Translations under genes and position numbers: made by a program | Shown: positions 25,876 to 35,742 of the stretch, one piece after another | How the letters are laid out: every line of letters begins with the position of its first letter | How positions within the stretch are numbered: the first letter of the stretch is position 1 | Notes under the pieces: model-generated | What the model was told of the DNA's origin: nothing | Databases searched by the model: none | What the model saw: only the letters and a program-made list of their open reading frames with translations | Origin: Christiangramia oceanisediminis | GTDB lineage: Bacteria; Bacteroidota; Bacteroidia; Flavobacteriales; Flavobacteriaceae | DNA: 64,000 nucleotides | Assembly (NCBI RefSeq): GCF_022570735.2 | Contig: NZ_JANCNS010000002.1 | Span: forward strand, 1,096,405 to 1,160,404 | Reading direction: 5' to 3'

Positions 25876-28326
25876 CTATAGTTCCTTAGCGTATTTCACT
25901 TTTTCATTCAAAATGGCTATATCGATCACGTCGCTCATTTCCTTCACATAATGGAAGGTAAGGCCTTTAAGGTATTCATCTTTGATCTCTTCGATATCCC
26001 TTTTATTGTCTTCACAAAGAATGATCTCCTTGATACGGGCTCTTTTGGCGGCAAGTATCTTTTCCTTGATCCCGCCCACTGGAAGTACCTTTCCTCTAAG
26101 GGTGATCTCACCGGTCATCGCAATGCTCTTCTTCACCTTCTTCTGGGTAAAAAGTGATACCAGCGAAGTAAGCATGGTGATTCCAGCACTTGGACCATCC
26201 TTGGGAGTGGCACCTTCGGGCACGTGGATATGTACATTATATTGATCAAAAATAGAAGGTATAATGCCAAGTCTTTCGGCATTTGCCTTGATATATTCCA
26301 TTGCAATGGTTGCAGATTCCTTCATAACCTTTCCAAGGTTACCTGTAATGCTCAGATTGCCTTTTCCTTTCGATAGGATGGATTCGATAAACAGGATGTC
26401 TCCTCCAACACTGGTCCAGGCCAGTCCCGTAACGACTCCGGCAACCTCATTATTCTCATATTTATCCCGCTCCATTTTAGGGCTACCAAGGATCTCGATG
26501 ATATCTTCATTGGAGATCTTAATATTGTATTCTTCTTCCATCGCGATATTTTTGGCAGCGTATCTCACAACCTTCGCGATTTGTTTTTCAAGACCACGAA
26601 CACCCGATTCGCGAGTATAGCCTTCCACGATCTTTTCAAGCTGTTTTTTACCGATTTTAAGGTGCTCAGAATTAAGGCCGTGCTCTTCCAATTGTTTTGG
26701 AAGCAGATGTCTTTTTGCGATCTGAACCTTTTCTTCTATCGTATATCCCGTGACATTGATCACTTCCATACGATCCCTTAATGCCGGTTGTATAGTGCTT
26801 AGGGAATTACAGGTAGCGATAAACATGACCTTGGAAAGATCGAATCCCATTTCCAGGAAATTATCATGGAATTCGCTATTCTGTTCCGGGTCCAGTACTT
26901 CCAGTAATGCTGAAGACGGATCCCCGGCATTACCAATACTCAATTTATCGATCTCATCCAGTACAAAAACAGGGTTGCTGGTTCCAGCCTTCTTAAGACT
27001 TTGAATGATCCTACCCGGCATCGCGCCTATATAGGTCTTTCTATGCCCCCTAATCTCTGCTTCATCACGTAGTCCGCCAAGTGAGATCCTAACATATTCT
27101 CTTCCCAGAGCCTCAGCTATAGATCGCCCCAAAGAAGTCTTACCAACTCCCGGAGGACCGTACAGGCAAAGGATTGGGGATTTCATATCATTTCTCAACT
27201 TAAGCACAGCCAGGTATTCGATGATCCTGCGTTTCACATCATCGAGCCCGTAATGATCCCGATCCAGGATTCGTTTAGCTCTTTTTAGGTCGAATTTATC
27301 CTTGCTGAATTCATTCCATGGAAGATCCAGGAACAGGTCCAGGTAATTTCTTTGGATAGAATACTCGGCTACCTGCGGATTCATTCGCTGCATTTTGGAT
27401 AGTTCCTTCTCAAAATGATTTTGGATATCCTCATCCCATTTTTTGGATTTTGCACGCTCCCTCAACTCTTCAATCTCACCTTCATGCGAAACCCCGCCAA
27501 GCTCTTCCTGAATGGTCTTCATTTGCTGGTGAAGAAAATATTCACGCTGCTGCTGACTCATATCACTCTGTACCTTGCTCTGGATATCATTTTTTAACTC
27601 CAGTTTCTGGTTCTCGGTATTCATATGCTTCAGGGTAGCAAGTGCGCGTTCTTTAAGATCGTTCATCTCGAGCAATTTCTGCTTCTCTTCCACGCTCAGG
27701 CTCATATTGGAAGAGACAAAATTGATCAGGAAAGAATTACTTTCAATATTCTTGATCGCAAAGGAGGCTTCAGAAGGGATATTTGGGCTGCCCTTAATGA
27801 TCTGTAGGGCGAGATCCTTGATAGACTCGATGATAGCGCTAAATTCTGCATTGCCTTTTTCGGGCCTGTTCTCAGGAATTTCGGCCACAGTAGCGTTCAT
27901 ATAAGGCTCTTCAGTCACCACCTGTGTGATCTGGAACCTCTTTTTACCCTGGATGATCACTGTTGTGTTTCCATCGGGCATCTTTAACACCCTTAAGATC
28001 CGCGCTACCACTCCAACTTTGTTGATATCCTTTGCTGAAGGGTTTTCAACCTCTTCATCCTTTTGAGAAACAACCCCAATGATCTTACTGCCGTTATTCG
28101 CTTCGTTGATAAGTTTGATCGACGCATCGCGCCCGGCAGTGATAGGGATCACCACACCAGGGAACAGTACCGTATTCCTTAAAGGAAGTATTGGCAAGGT
28201 CTCAGGTAGATTTTCCTTATTTATTTCCTCTTCATCTTCAGGAGTCATCAAAGGAATTAATTCAGCATCCTCATCGATTCCCTGCAATGACAAACTGTCA
28301 ATATTCATAAATTTCGTTTTCGCCAT
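25876..28326 (-). CDS. lon: ATP-dependent Lon protease
   Basis: 816 residues from ATG 28326 ([14 protein letters not shown]); an earlier in-frame start adds 18 unconserved residues. It degrades misfolded and regulatory proteins in the cytoplasm. The N-terminal LON substrate-binding domain begins at [19 protein letters not shown]. The AAA+ domain has Walker [10 protein letters not shown] and Walker [10 protein letters not shown]. The protease domain has catalytic Ser in DGPSAGIT and Lys in [13 protein letters not shown]. Size and order match LonA. Confidence 0.97.
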   Translation of the reverse strand: MAKTKFMNIDSLSLQGIDEDAELIPLMTPEDEEEINKENLPETLPILPLRNTVLFPGVVIPITAGRDASIKLINEANNGSKIIGVVSQKDEEVENPSAKDINKVGVVARILRVLKMPDGNTTVIIQGKKRFQITQVVTEEPYMNATVAEIPENRPEKGNAEFSAIIESIKDLALQIIKGSPNIPSEASFAIKNIESNSFLINFVSSNMSLSVEEKQKLLEMNDLKERALATLKHMNTENQKLELKNDIQSKVQSDMSQQQREYFLHQQMKTIQEELGGVSHEGEIEELRERAKSKKWDEDIQNHFEKELSKMQRMNPQVAEYSIQRNYLDLFLDLPWNEFSKDKFDLKRAKRILDRDHYGLDDVKRRIIEYLAVLKLRNDMKSPILCLYGPPGVGKTSLGRSIAEALGREYVRISLGGLRDEAEIRGHRKTYIGAMPGRIIQSLKKAGTSNPVFVLDEIDKLSIGNAGDPSSALLEVLDPEQNSEFHDNFLEMGFDLSKVMFIATCNSLSTIQPALRDRMEVINVTGYTIEEKVQIAKRHLLPKQLEEHGLNSEHLKIGKKQLEKIVEGYTRESGVRGLEKQIAKVVRYAAKNIAMEEEYNIKISNEDIIEILGSPKMERDKYENNEVAGVVTGLAWTSVGGDILFIESILSKGKGNLSITGNLGKVMKESATIAMEYIKANAERLGIIPSIFDQYNVHIHVPEGATPKDGPSAGITMLTSLVSLFTQKKVKKSIAMTGEITLRGKVLPVGGIKEKILAAKRARIKEIILCEDNKRDIEEIKDEYLKGLTFHYVKEMSDVIDIAILNEKVKYAKEL

Positions 28327-28535
28327 AGTTATATTGTAAGTCAAACTGTCATCAAAACCAAACTTTCCAGATTTTGACAAGTTGTTTGAAAAGCCTGATT
28401 AATAAGGGCTTCTTTATTATTTTAGATTTTCTATTTCAAATACTCAATTCTTATGCCATGCTTTTTTAAATTATTTTTTCAAAAGTGTAACAAAGTGAAT
28501 TCTGCTTCATCTTTATTACAGAAACCAAGTTTTAA

Positions 28536-29096
28536 TTGACACCAACCATCACACATATTAAAGACCTGGTAGAACGTTGCCGTCATGGCGAACAGCGAGC
28601 TCAAATGGAAATCTATGACCGCTATTATAAGGCGATGTATAACACTGCCTTTAGAATAACCGGTCATTCGGCAGAAGCTGAAGATGCGATGCAGGAGGCT
28701 TTTTTAAGCGCCTTTACAAAGATCGACAGTTTCAACGAAACTTCCACCTTTGGCGCCTGGTTAAAAAGGATCGTGGTAAACGAAAGTCTTACCGCATACC
28801 GAAAGATGGCCAGGATGAGCGAGGTAAGCTATAACGATGAGCTTAAGCACGAAGCCGATCATGACGGGGTAGTTCTGGACGAGAATGATGAGAATTCAGC
28901 CAAAGTGAAAAAGATCCTGAACGGAATCAAATCGCTTAAAGAAAATTATCGACTCGGCCTTACCCTGCACCTTATTGAAGGTTACGACTACGAGGAAATT
29001 TGTGAAATAATGAATATTTCTTATGCGAACTGCCGCACTATGATATCGAGGGCGAAAGAAAGTTTAAGAAAAAAACTGGAGCATCATGAAAAATAA
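28536..29096 (+). CDS. ECF-type RNA polymerase sigma factor
   Basis: 186 residues. The frame opens with TTG at 28536 (MTPTITHIKDLVERC); no ATG is available before the conserved core, so a TTG start is likely. Sigma-2 covers about residues 20-90, with YDRYYKAMYNTAFRITG and DAMQEAFLSAFTKID. Sigma-4 is near residues 130-180, with YDYEEICEIMNISYANCRTM and RAKESLRKKL. It directs RNA polymerase to envelope-stress-type promoters in related systems. It overlaps the next gene by 11 nt. A direct repeat AAAGTG (28482-28487, 28492-28497) lies upstream and might be a self-regulatory element. Confidence 0.93.
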   Translation: MTPTITHIKDLVERCRHGEQRAQMEIYDRYYKAMYNTAFRITGHSAEAEDAMQEAFLSAFTKIDSFNETSTFGAWLKRIVVNESLTAYRKMARMSEVSYNDELKHEADHDGVVLDENDENSAKVKKILNGIKSLKENYRLGLTLHLIEGYDYEEICEIMNISYANCRTMISRAKESLRKKLEHHEK

Positions 29097-29646
29097 TGAC
29101 TTTGATACACTTTTTGAAGGCCTGGATTTTGACATCCAGGAACCGCACTCTGGCCACAGGGAGCGATTCTTCAAAAAACTGGAGAACCAGAAAGAACAGC
29201 CAGGAGAAAAAGGCAGGGTGCGGAAGTTATGGATGCCTATAATGGGAATTGCCGCGAGCTTTCTTATCGCCTTCCTTATTCTGGGTGAAGTATTCGGAAC
29301 TTCCCTGAACGCTAAAACAGCCGACCTGGCCAGTATCTCTCCGGAAATGAAACAAACCCAGGAATTTTACACCGGTTTGATCAGGAAGGAGCTAAATGCC
29401 ATAGAGGCCGAAAAATCTCCCGAAACCGAAGCTATTATCAATGATGCACTGGTGCAGATGGAGAAACTGGAGACCGAATATGAAAGCCTTAAGGAAGACC
29501 TTGCCAAAAGTGGAAAGGACAACCGGGTTATTCATGCGATGATCCAGAATTTCCAGCAACGCATCGACTTATTAAACAACGTTCTTACTCAAATCGACAA
29601 TATCAAAACACTAAAGACTCAAAATCATGAAAGCAATATTATCTAG
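29086..29646 (+). CDS. Probable membrane anti-sigma factor
   Basis: 186 residues. An acidic cytoplasmic N-terminus (about residues 1-47) precedes one transmembrane segment (about 50-70, PIMGIAASFLIAFLILGEVFG) and an extracytoplasmic coiled-coil-rich part. The plan and the 11-nt overlap with the sigma gene indicate an anti-sigma factor. The zinc anti-sigma HxxxCxxC motif is absent, so it is of a different type. Inferred mainly from context. Confidence 0.75.
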   Translation: MKNNDFDTLFEGLDFDIQEPHSGHRERFFKKLENQKEQPGEKGRVRKLWMPIMGIAASFLIAFLILGEVFGTSLNAKTADLASISPEMKQTQEFYTGLIRKELNAIEAEKSPETEAIINDALVQMEKLETEYESLKEDLAKSGKDNRVIHAMIQNFQQRIDLLNNVLTQIDNIKTLKTQNHESNII

Positions 29647-30748
29647 TATCATCCTCTTAGCAGCGCTGGCTCCCAGCCTGCCCCACTTCAACAGCCTTCC
29701 AGAAAAACCAGGCCTGGTTGAAGTATCAGAACTGGATGGAAAGCACACCAGGGAGAAAAAACTGAAAAAGGAATTCCAGGTTAGTGCGAATTCCAACCTC
29801 AACATTAATAACAGCTATGGAAACGTAGATATTACCACCTGGGACCAGAACAGGGTCGTCATCGAGGTGATCATAAAGACCAATGGTGACGATGAGGAAA
29901 AAGTAGAAGAAAAACTGGAAGAGATCAATGTGGAATTCAACCAGTCTTCCTCTGGCGTGAGCGCAAAAACAAGATTTTCCAAGGAAAAGAAATCCTGGTG
30001 GAAAGAGATCTTCAGCGGTTTCGATAATGTGAATATGGAGGTTAATTATATCGTTCGTGCTCCCGTTGGTAATAACCTGGATATCAGCAACGATTACGGG
30101 GGCATTTACCTTGACCAGACCACCGGGAACACCAGGATCAGTTGTGATTATGGAAAGATCGATATCGATGAATTACGGGGTCGATCAAATTACCTGAATT
30201 TCGATTATACCCGAAACAGCCGGGTTGATTATGTGACCAATGCCGAGATCAACGCAGACTATTCAGATTATGTGATCGAAGAGGCCGAAAACCTGATCGT
30301 AAATGCTGATTATACCAATTCGAAGATCATGAAGGTGTCCAAACTTGAGTTTAATTGTGACTATGGTAGTGTGGAGATCGATAAAGTGAAAGAACTGGTA
30401 GGAGTTGGTGATTACCTAACTACAAAGATAAACAGGCTGTTCACCTCGGCTGACCTCACGCTGGATTATGGCTCCCTTTCCATTGAAAAAGTGATCAAAG
30501 GCACCCGGAAAGTAAACATAAATACAGACTATGCCGGTGTAAAAATTGGTTACGACAATGAAATGAACTTCAGGTTTGATGTCAAAACATCTTATGGAAG
30601 TGTGAAGGGAACCGATGGAATGAACATCGAAAGCAATAACCAGGGGAATACGAGCAGGAACGTTTCAGGCACCTATGGTTCCGGTGGAAACGCGGCATCA
30701 TTCAGTATCAATACCAGCTACGGAAGCGTACAATTTTCAAAACAATAA
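29627..30748 (+). CDS. Exported DUF4097-like beta-repeat protein
   Basis: 373 residues with a signal peptide (MKAILSSIILLAALAPSLP). A repeated Asp/Ser-Tyr-Gly pattern (NNSYGNVDI, SNDYGGIYL, SCDYGKIDI, NCDYGSVEI, LDYGSLSI, TSYGSV) at intervals of 20-30 residues suggests a parallel beta-helix, as in DUF4097/adhesin-like proteins. It overlaps the anti-sigma gene by 20 nt, so it is translationally coupled to it and is likely a sensor or an output of the ECF system. Function unknown. Confidence 0.82.
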   Translation: MKAILSSIILLAALAPSLPHFNSLPEKPGLVEVSELDGKHTREKKLKKEFQVSANSNLNINNSYGNVDITTWDQNRVVIEVIIKTNGDDEEKVEEKLEEINVEFNQSSSGVSAKTRFSKEKKSWWKEIFSGFDNVNMEVNYIVRAPVGNNLDISNDYGGIYLDQTTGNTRISCDYGKIDIDELRGRSNYLNFDYTRNSRVDYVTNAEINADYSDYVIEEAENLIVNADYTNSKIMKVSKLEFNCDYGSVEIDKVKELVGVGDYLTTKINRLFTSADLTLDYGSLSIEKVIKGTRKVNINTDYAGVKIGYDNEMNFRFDVKTSYGSVKGTDGMNIESNNQGNTSRNVSGTYGSGGNAASFSINTSYGSVQFSKQ

Positions 30749-30771
30749 TCATCAATCTTAAAACTCAAAAA

Positions 30772-31497
30772 ATGAAAAGATCAATTTTAATCCTGGCAGC
30801 CCTTTTAATCACCACAACCAGCGTAAACGCCCAATGGTGGGGTTCAGAAAAAGTAAAAGGTAACGGCAAGATGGTTACCGAATCCCGCAGTACCGATTCT
30901 TATGACGAAGTTAAACTGGTTGGCTCCTTTAATGTAGAACTGGTTTCCGGAAAAGAAGGTAATCTTAAAGTAGAAGCCGAAAGCAATCTGCAGGAATATA
31001 TCATCACCGAAGTGAATAACGGCGTTCTGAAGATCACTACCGATAAGGACGTAAACCTGAATCCAACTAAAGAGGTTAAGATCACCGTTCCCTTTGAGAG
31101 TCTTTCAAAACTTTCGGTTACCGGCTCTGGAGATATGTGGAACCGGGACCTATTAAAAGGCTCTAACCTGAAGGTTGAAGTCACAGGTTCTGGTGATATG
31201 GTACTTAACCTGGATGTACAGGATTTAGAGGGTGTTGTTACTGGTTCGGGAGACATCGAACTGCAAGGCAGAAGCCAGAATTTTGAATGTAAGGTTACAG
31301 GTAGCGGCGACTTTAAGGCCTATGAGCTGGAAGCTGAAAATGTAAAGGCAAGCGTGGCCGGCTCTGGAGATATCAGGGTAAATGCGAAAAGCTCGCTGAA
31401 GGCTTCAGTAGCAGGATCGGGAGACATCAATTATAAAGGAAATCCTGAAAAACAGGATTTTCAAACCTACGGTTCCGGAAGAGTTTCGTCCAACTAG
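30772..31497 (+). CDS. DUF2807 (head GIN domain) exported protein
   Basis: 241 residues with a signal peptide ending VNAQ. The SDSYDEVKLVGSFNVELVSG-like opening (residues about 38-60) is typical of DUF2807/head-GIN proteins. Six VTGSGD or VAGSGD turns spaced by roughly 17-25 residues indicate a right-handed beta-helix. Last gene of the sigma/anti-sigma operon, 23 nt after the DUF4097-like gene, and followed by a terminator. Probably periplasmic or outer-membrane-associated. Role unknown. Confidence 0.87.
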   Translation: MKRSILILAALLITTTSVNAQWWGSEKVKGNGKMVTESRSTDSYDEVKLVGSFNVELVSGKEGNLKVEAESNLQEYIITEVNNGVLKITTDKDVNLNPTKEVKITVPFESLSKLSVTGSGDMWNRDLLKGSNLKVEVTGSGDMVLNLDVQDLEGVVTGSGDIELQGRSQNFECKVTGSGDFKAYELEAENVKASVAGSGDIRVNAKSSLKASVAGSGDINYKGNPEKQDFQTYGSGRVSSN

Positions 31498-31519
31498 GAA
31501 AATTCAATTTTAAAAACCG

Positions 31520-31540
31520 AACCACGCCAAAAGCGTGGTT
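31520..31540. terminator. Terminator of the ECF operon
   Basis: AACCACGC (31520-31527) with GCGTGGTT (31533-31540), loop CAAAA, followed by TTTTATTTT. The A-run upstream lets it also serve the convergent transporter gene, whose stop is at 31543. Confidence 0.88.
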
Positions 31541-31542
31541 TT

Positions 31543-32868
31543 TTATTTTGCCTTGATCACCCTGGGAACCCTTAATAGAAGGATCACTCCAACTATAAAG
31601 AAGATCACCAGAAAGAGAATTGAATTACGAATGCTTCCGGTTATTTGGGCTACCAGCCCGTATAAGAACATTCCTATTACAATTCCAATTTTTTCCGATA
31701 CATCGTAAAAGCTAAAATAACTGGCAGTGTCCAGGGTGTCCGGAGGAAGCATTTTAGAATAGGTAGACCGCGATAATGACTGAATTCCTCCCATCACCAG
31801 TCCAACCGAAGCAGCTGCAAAATAGAACTGGAAAGGGGTGGTGATAAAATAAGCGTAACCACAAATGGCGATCCAGATAAGGTTAATGAAGATCAGGATC
31901 TTGATATTTCCATATATGATAGCCAGTCTCGAGGTTAATGTAGCACCAACTATCGCCACCAGCTGAATGAGAAGAATACTCACTATGAGCCCAAAAGTTG
32001 AATCCTGCTGCCCCCAGTCCAGTTCTTCGATCCCGAAATAGGTGGCCACCAGCATAATGGTTTGTACCGCCATACTGTAAACAAAAAAGGCCGCCAGATA
32101 TCTTTTTAAGGTTAAGTTATCTTTTAGAGCCTTCCATATCCCTTTTAATTCCCGAAAACCATTAAAAAGAACATTTCTTGTTAAGCCAGACTTTTTATTA
32201 CCCTTTGGTAAATAATAATAGGTGTACTGGCTGAATCCAATCCACCAGACCCCGGTTAACACAAAAGAAATCCGAGTGGGAAGCCCCTCATTCTCAAAAC
32301 CAAATAAATCATGGTAAAGTATCATGATGAGACAAATCACCAACAGGATCACACTGCCAATATATCCCAGTGAAAAACCTTTGGCACTGGCCTTATCCTG
32401 TTGATCTGGATATGCAATATCCGGCAGGTACGAATTGTAAAAAACCAGGCTGGCCCAGAAGCCCACCAGGGCCAGGAAGTAACATAACAGACCAAACCAA
32501 AGCGTTTCCAGGTTGAACCAGAATAATCCGATACAGGACACCGCACCCAGGTAACAGAAAAACTTAAGAAAATTCTTTTTATTACCCACATAGTCGGCAA
32601 TCCCGGAAAGAAAGGGACTCAATACACTCACCATCAGGAATGCCAGCGCCGTCACATAACTAATCAAGGCATCATTATTAAAATCAAAACCTAAATACCT
32701 GACGGTATCATCGAGTACAGCTCCATTATCATCTTTCACTATGGTAAGGGCACCATAAAAAATAGGAAAGATAGCAGAACTGATCACCAGGCTATAAACA
32801 GAATTGGCCCAGTCGTAAAAAGCCCAGGCCCTTATAAGCTTCTTACTTCCTTTTGGCAATTTTTTCAT
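31543..32868 (-). CDS. UMF1/Atg22-like major facilitator transporter
   Basis: 441 residues with about 12 hydrophobic membrane segments. The N-terminus contains RAWAFYDWANSVYSLVISS, the signature of the UMF1 (Atg22-like) branch of the MFS. SRSTYSKMLP lies in the second half. Eukaryotic Atg22 exports amino acids from vacuoles; the bacterial substrate is unknown. Inner-membrane protein. Its start is 64 nt after the stop of the M48 gene on the same strand, with a terminator between. Confidence 0.88.
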   Translation of the reverse strand: MKKLPKGSKKLIRAWAFYDWANSVYSLVISSAIFPIFYGALTIVKDDNGAVLDDTVRYLGFDFNNDALISYVTALAFLMVSVLSPFLSGIADYVGNKKNFLKFFCYLGAVSCIGLFWFNLETLWFGLLCYFLALVGFWASLVFYNSYLPDIAYPDQQDKASAKGFSLGYIGSVILLVICLIMILYHDLFGFENEGLPTRISFVLTGVWWIGFSQYTYYYLPKGNKKSGLTRNVLFNGFRELKGIWKALKDNLTLKRYLAAFFVYSMAVQTIMLVATYFGIEELDWGQQDSTFGLIVSILLIQLVAIVGATLTSRLAIIYGNIKILIFINLIWIAICGYAYFITTPFQFYFAAASVGLVMGGIQSLSRSTYSKMLPPDTLDTASYFSFYDVSEKIGIVIGMFLYGLVAQITGSIRNSILFLVIFFIVGVILLLRVPRVIKAK

Positions 32869-32883
32869 GCCCTAAAAATAGAA

Positions 32884-32907
32884 AAAGCCACTGAATACAG
32901 TGGCTTT
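32884..32907 (-). terminator. Terminator of the M48 protease gene
   Basis: AAAGCCACTG (32884-32893) with CAGTGGCTTT (32898-32907), loop AATA. On the minus strand it is followed by TTCTATTTTT. Confidence 0.85.
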
Positions 32908-32932
32908 CCCATTTTATATTTTGATTAATTCA

Positions 32933-33754
32933 CTATCTGAAACTGGTCACTCCATATTTCTGAGCTTCGGCCTTGGCTTCTGGTGCCCATTTTTGAAGAT
33001 TATTGATCCTGGTCTGATTAGAAGGGTGAGTGCTAAGAAATTCTGGAGGTGCCTGTCCGCCACTATTCTGTTGCATTCTCTTCCAAAGCTCAGCAGCTTC
33101 ATCTGGATCATATCCGGCTATTGCCATCATGGTAAGACCTATACGATCGGCTTCTGCCTCATGGCTTCGGCTGAAAGGCAGCATACCTCCCACCGTTGTA
33201 CCAATCCCGTATGCCTGCGCGATGATCTGCTGTGTACTTTCACTTCTTCCGCTGGCGGCAACTCCAACCACAGCACCACCTACCTGTTGTAACTGGGCTG
33301 CACTCATTCGCTGTGCACCATGATCGGCAAGGGCGTGGGCGATCTCGTGAGCCATTACCGTAGCTAAACCGCTTCTGTTTTGTGTAATATCCAGCATCCC
33401 TGTAAATACGACCACCTTACCTCCAGGCATTGCAAAGGCATTGGCCTGGTCATTACGAACCAGGTTGAATTCCCATTCAAAGTCTTTCATAAAACCCTGG
33501 TACCCGTTTGCATCAAGATATCTTTCTGCTGCGTTAACGACTTCGTTCCCTATTTGTTTGACGGCCCGGGACTCTTCAGTATTTCTCACCACGTCGGCTT
33601 CGGCCAAAAACTGGTTATATTGTTCAAATGAAGCGGGGAATAATTGTTCATTGCTTACAAAATTCAGATCTTTTTCACCTGTAAAAGGATTTGTCTTACA
33701 GGCAACCACTAGCATTAGAATTCCAAAGGCTAAAAATAAATTCTTAAGTTTCAT
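32933..33754 (-). CDS. M48 family metalloprotease, lipoprotein
   Basis: 273 residues. Lipoprotein signal with Cys19 (LVVACKT). The zinc site is HEIAH at residues 136-140, with the third ligand in SHEAEADRIG near 198-206. The family includes LoiP/YggG and BepA-type periplasmic proteases that control outer-membrane protein quality. Lys directly after the Cys and a lack of acidic residues suggest it stays on the periplasmic face. Monocistronic, divergent from the 33943 hydrolase. Confidence 0.92.
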   Translation of the reverse strand: MKLKNLFLAFGILMLVVACKTNPFTGEKDLNFVSNEQLFPASFEQYNQFLAEADVVRNTEESRAVKQIGNEVVNAAERYLDANGYQGFMKDFEWEFNLVRNDQANAFAMPGGKVVVFTGMLDITQNRSGLATVMAHEIAHALADHGAQRMSAAQLQQVGGAVVGVAASGRSESTQQIIAQAYGIGTTVGGMLPFSRSHEAEADRIGLTMMAIAGYDPDEAAELWKRMQQNSGGQAPPEFLSTHPSNQTRINNLQKWAPEAKAEAQKYGVTSFR

Positions 33755-33903
33755 ATTTATTGGGTTTATGTGGTTAAAATTACAAAAGCTAAATACCCGC
33801 CCATTTGGGTTTAAGTAGGATTTAACAGTTAAGATTTACCCAAAAACGGTACCAATCTTGATTTTATCTGGTTTTATAGACCCTAAGAATCGTTCAGAAT
33901 TTC

Positions 33904-33911
33904 TAATTTTG
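33904..33911 (+). promoter_or_regulatory. Candidate -7 box (TAATTTTG) of the 33943 gene
   Basis: Exact TAnnTTTG, 31 nt before the ATG at 33943. No clear TTG at -33. Confidence 0.35.
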
Positions 33912-33942
33912 CCGCGCTCAAAATCGCCAGAATTCTTAAAAA

Positions 33943-34821
33943 ATGACTAAAGAATCCAAGGATAAATTACCGGTGCAACAATTATTGGTGCCTGATTATA
34001 TATTGAAAATCTCCAGTTTTCTTTCCAGTATATCTCCCTTCCTGGCAAGCAGGTTCGCAGCGCGATTATTCCTATCCCCTTTCAAGTATAGGCTGCCAGA
34101 AAGAGACCGGGAAATGTTCGAAGAGTCTACTATCCAGCGTGAAATGGTTAGTTCAATAAACCGGGAAATCGTAACGTATCAATATGGTGAAAGTCCTCGC
34201 CGGGTTTTACTCGTTCATGGTTGGAGTGGCCGAGGCACCCAATTGTCTAAAATTGCTGAAGACCTAAAAGAAAAGGGGTTTTCAACCCTTAGTTTTGATG
34301 CTCCCGCTCATGGGGAAGCCCCTGGAAAGATTAGCATGATGCCATTCTTTATTCACAGCATTCATTATTTGAATGAAAAGTACGGGCCTTTCGAAGCTGT
34401 AATTGGTCATTCCCTGGGCGGCATGTCCTCATTAAGAGCCATAAAGGATGGTTTGAACACCAAAAGCCTTGTTATTATAGGTACTGCTAACAATGTCACT
34501 GAAATTACCAGGAATTTTGCCGAGAATATGAAAATGAATACCGAGGTCGCCAAAAGGATGAAAGCCTATCTGGATGATAAATTTGGACAGGATATGGATG
34601 AATATTCCGGAGCCGTATCAGCCCGTGATGTAAATGTGCCTACCCTGGTGATCCACGATGAGCTGGATGTTGATGTGAATGTAAAGGATGCTTACGAAAT
34701 ACATGAAGCCTTACCAAACAGCGAAATTATGATCACGAATGACCTTGGACACAGGAGAATACTGGGAAATAAAGAAGTAATTAACAAAATATCAACTTTT
34801 ATCACGGCACAATCTTTGTAA
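33943..34821 (+). CDS. Alpha/beta hydrolase
   Basis: 292 residues, no signal peptide. VLLVHGWSGRGTQ gives the oxyanion region, SFDAPAHGEAPG follows, the nucleophile elbow is VIGHSLGGMSS (about residues 164-174), VIHDELDVDVN supplies an acid and GLGHRRILG-like NDLGHRRILG the histidine. Substrate unknown; the HGWSGRGTQ pattern occurs in cytosolic serine-aminopeptidase-like esterases. It is 19 nt before the msrB pair and may share their transcript. Confidence 0.85.
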   Translation: MTKESKDKLPVQQLLVPDYILKISSFLSSISPFLASRFAARLFLSPFKYRLPERDREMFEESTIQREMVSSINREIVTYQYGESPRRVLLVHGWSGRGTQLSKIAEDLKEKGFSTLSFDAPAHGEAPGKISMMPFFIHSIHYLNEKYGPFEAVIGHSLGGMSSLRAIKDGLNTKSLVIIGTANNVTEITRNFAENMKMNTEVAKRMKAYLDDKFGQDMDEYSGAVSARDVNVPTLVIHDELDVDVNVKDAYEIHEALPNSEIMITNDLGHRRILGNKEVINKISTFITAQSL

Positions 34822-34840
34822 TTTTAGAGAAAAGATTGAT

Positions 34841-35332
34841 ATGAACCGATTGTTTTTACTTGTATTTCTAAGCTTCTCGCTGATCTCCTGCAATGGAAAT
34901 GCACAAAAGTCTGAAAAGAAAAATTCTGAAAATTACGAGGTAAGTAAAACCGAGGAAGAATGGAAAGAGATCCTGACGCCTCAGGAATATGCCGTGCTAC
35001 GGGAAGCAGGAACCGAAAGACCTTTTTCTAGTGAGCTCAATGATATTAAGGAACCCGGAACCTTTGTTTGCGCAGCCTGCGGAAATGAACTCTACAGGAC
35101 AAAACATAAATTCATGAGTGGTACTGGGTGGCCAAGTTTTGACAGGGCTATTGAAGGCGGAGTAGCCTATGGTAGCGATACCAAGCTGGGCTATCAACGC
35201 GACGAGGTTCACTGCGCCCGCTGCGGAGGACATTTAGGTCATGTTTTTAACGATGGACCCCAGGAAACAACCGGAAAAAGACATTGTATCAATGGTATTG
35301 CCATGGATTTTGAACCCGAAGAAGAAAAATGA
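34841..35332 (+). CDS. msrB: Methionine (R)-sulfoxide reductase B, lipoprotein form
   Basis: 163 residues. Lipoprotein signal [17 protein letters not shown] with Cys17, then the MsrB domain from about residue 35. Zinc cysteines are in CAACG and [14 protein letters not shown] binds substrate, and the catalytic Cys is in [13 protein letters not shown]. It repairs R-sulfoxides of methionine in envelope proteins. The ATGA overlap with the next msrB couples their translation. Confidence 0.94.
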   Translation: MNRLFLLVFLSFSLISCNGNAQKSEKKNSENYEVSKTEEEWKEILTPQEYAVLREAGTERPFSSELNDIKEPGTFVCAACGNELYRTKHKFMSGTGWPSFDRAIEGGVAYGSDTKLGYQRDEVHCARCGGHLGHVFNDGPQETTGKRHCINGIAMDFEPEEEK

Positions 35333-35727
35333 TCATGAAAAAATATAAGGTAGAAAAATCTCCGGAAGAATGGAAAAAGGAGCTGAGTCCGGAGCAGTAT
35401 CGAATTCTCAGGGAGAAAGGCACTGAAGCTCCGCATACCGGAAAATACAACCTTCATTTTGAAGAAGGAGTTTATAAATGTGCTGCATGTGGCGAACAAT
35501 TGTTCGAGAGCGACTCGAAATTTGAAAGCGGTTGCGGATGGCCGAGTTTTGATGAGGGCATCGAGGGAAAAATAGAATATGTGCAGGACAGAACTTTTGG
35601 AATGATTCGCACAGAAATTCTTTGTTCCAACTGCGGAAGCCATCTTGGCCACGTTTTTGATGATGGTCCTACAGATACCGGTCAGCGTTACTGTGTGAAT
35701 TCGGCCAGTATCAACTTTAATAAATAA
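35329..35727 (+). CDS. msrB: Methionine (R)-sulfoxide reductase B, cytosolic form
   Basis: 132 residues, no signal peptide. Zinc sites CAACG and [16 protein letters not shown], substrate region GCGWPSFD, catalytic Cys in [14 protein letters not shown] took the ATG at 35329, which overlaps the preceding TGA; an ATG 6 nt on is also possible. It is a paralogue of the preceding gene without the lipoprotein signal, so the pair should cover both sides of the inner membrane. Confidence 0.94.
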   Translation: MIMKKYKVEKSPEEWKKELSPEQYRILREKGTEAPHTGKYNLHFEEGVYKCAACGEQLFESDSKFESGCGWPSFDEGIEGKIEYVQDRTFGMIRTEILCSNCGSHLGHVFDDGPTDTGQRYCVNSASINFNK

Positions 35728-35742
35728 CTTAAATCAACGATT

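Noticed and set aside
26264..26620. 118-codon and other plus-strand frames over lon
   Set aside because: Antisense to conserved Lon AAA+ and protease domains.
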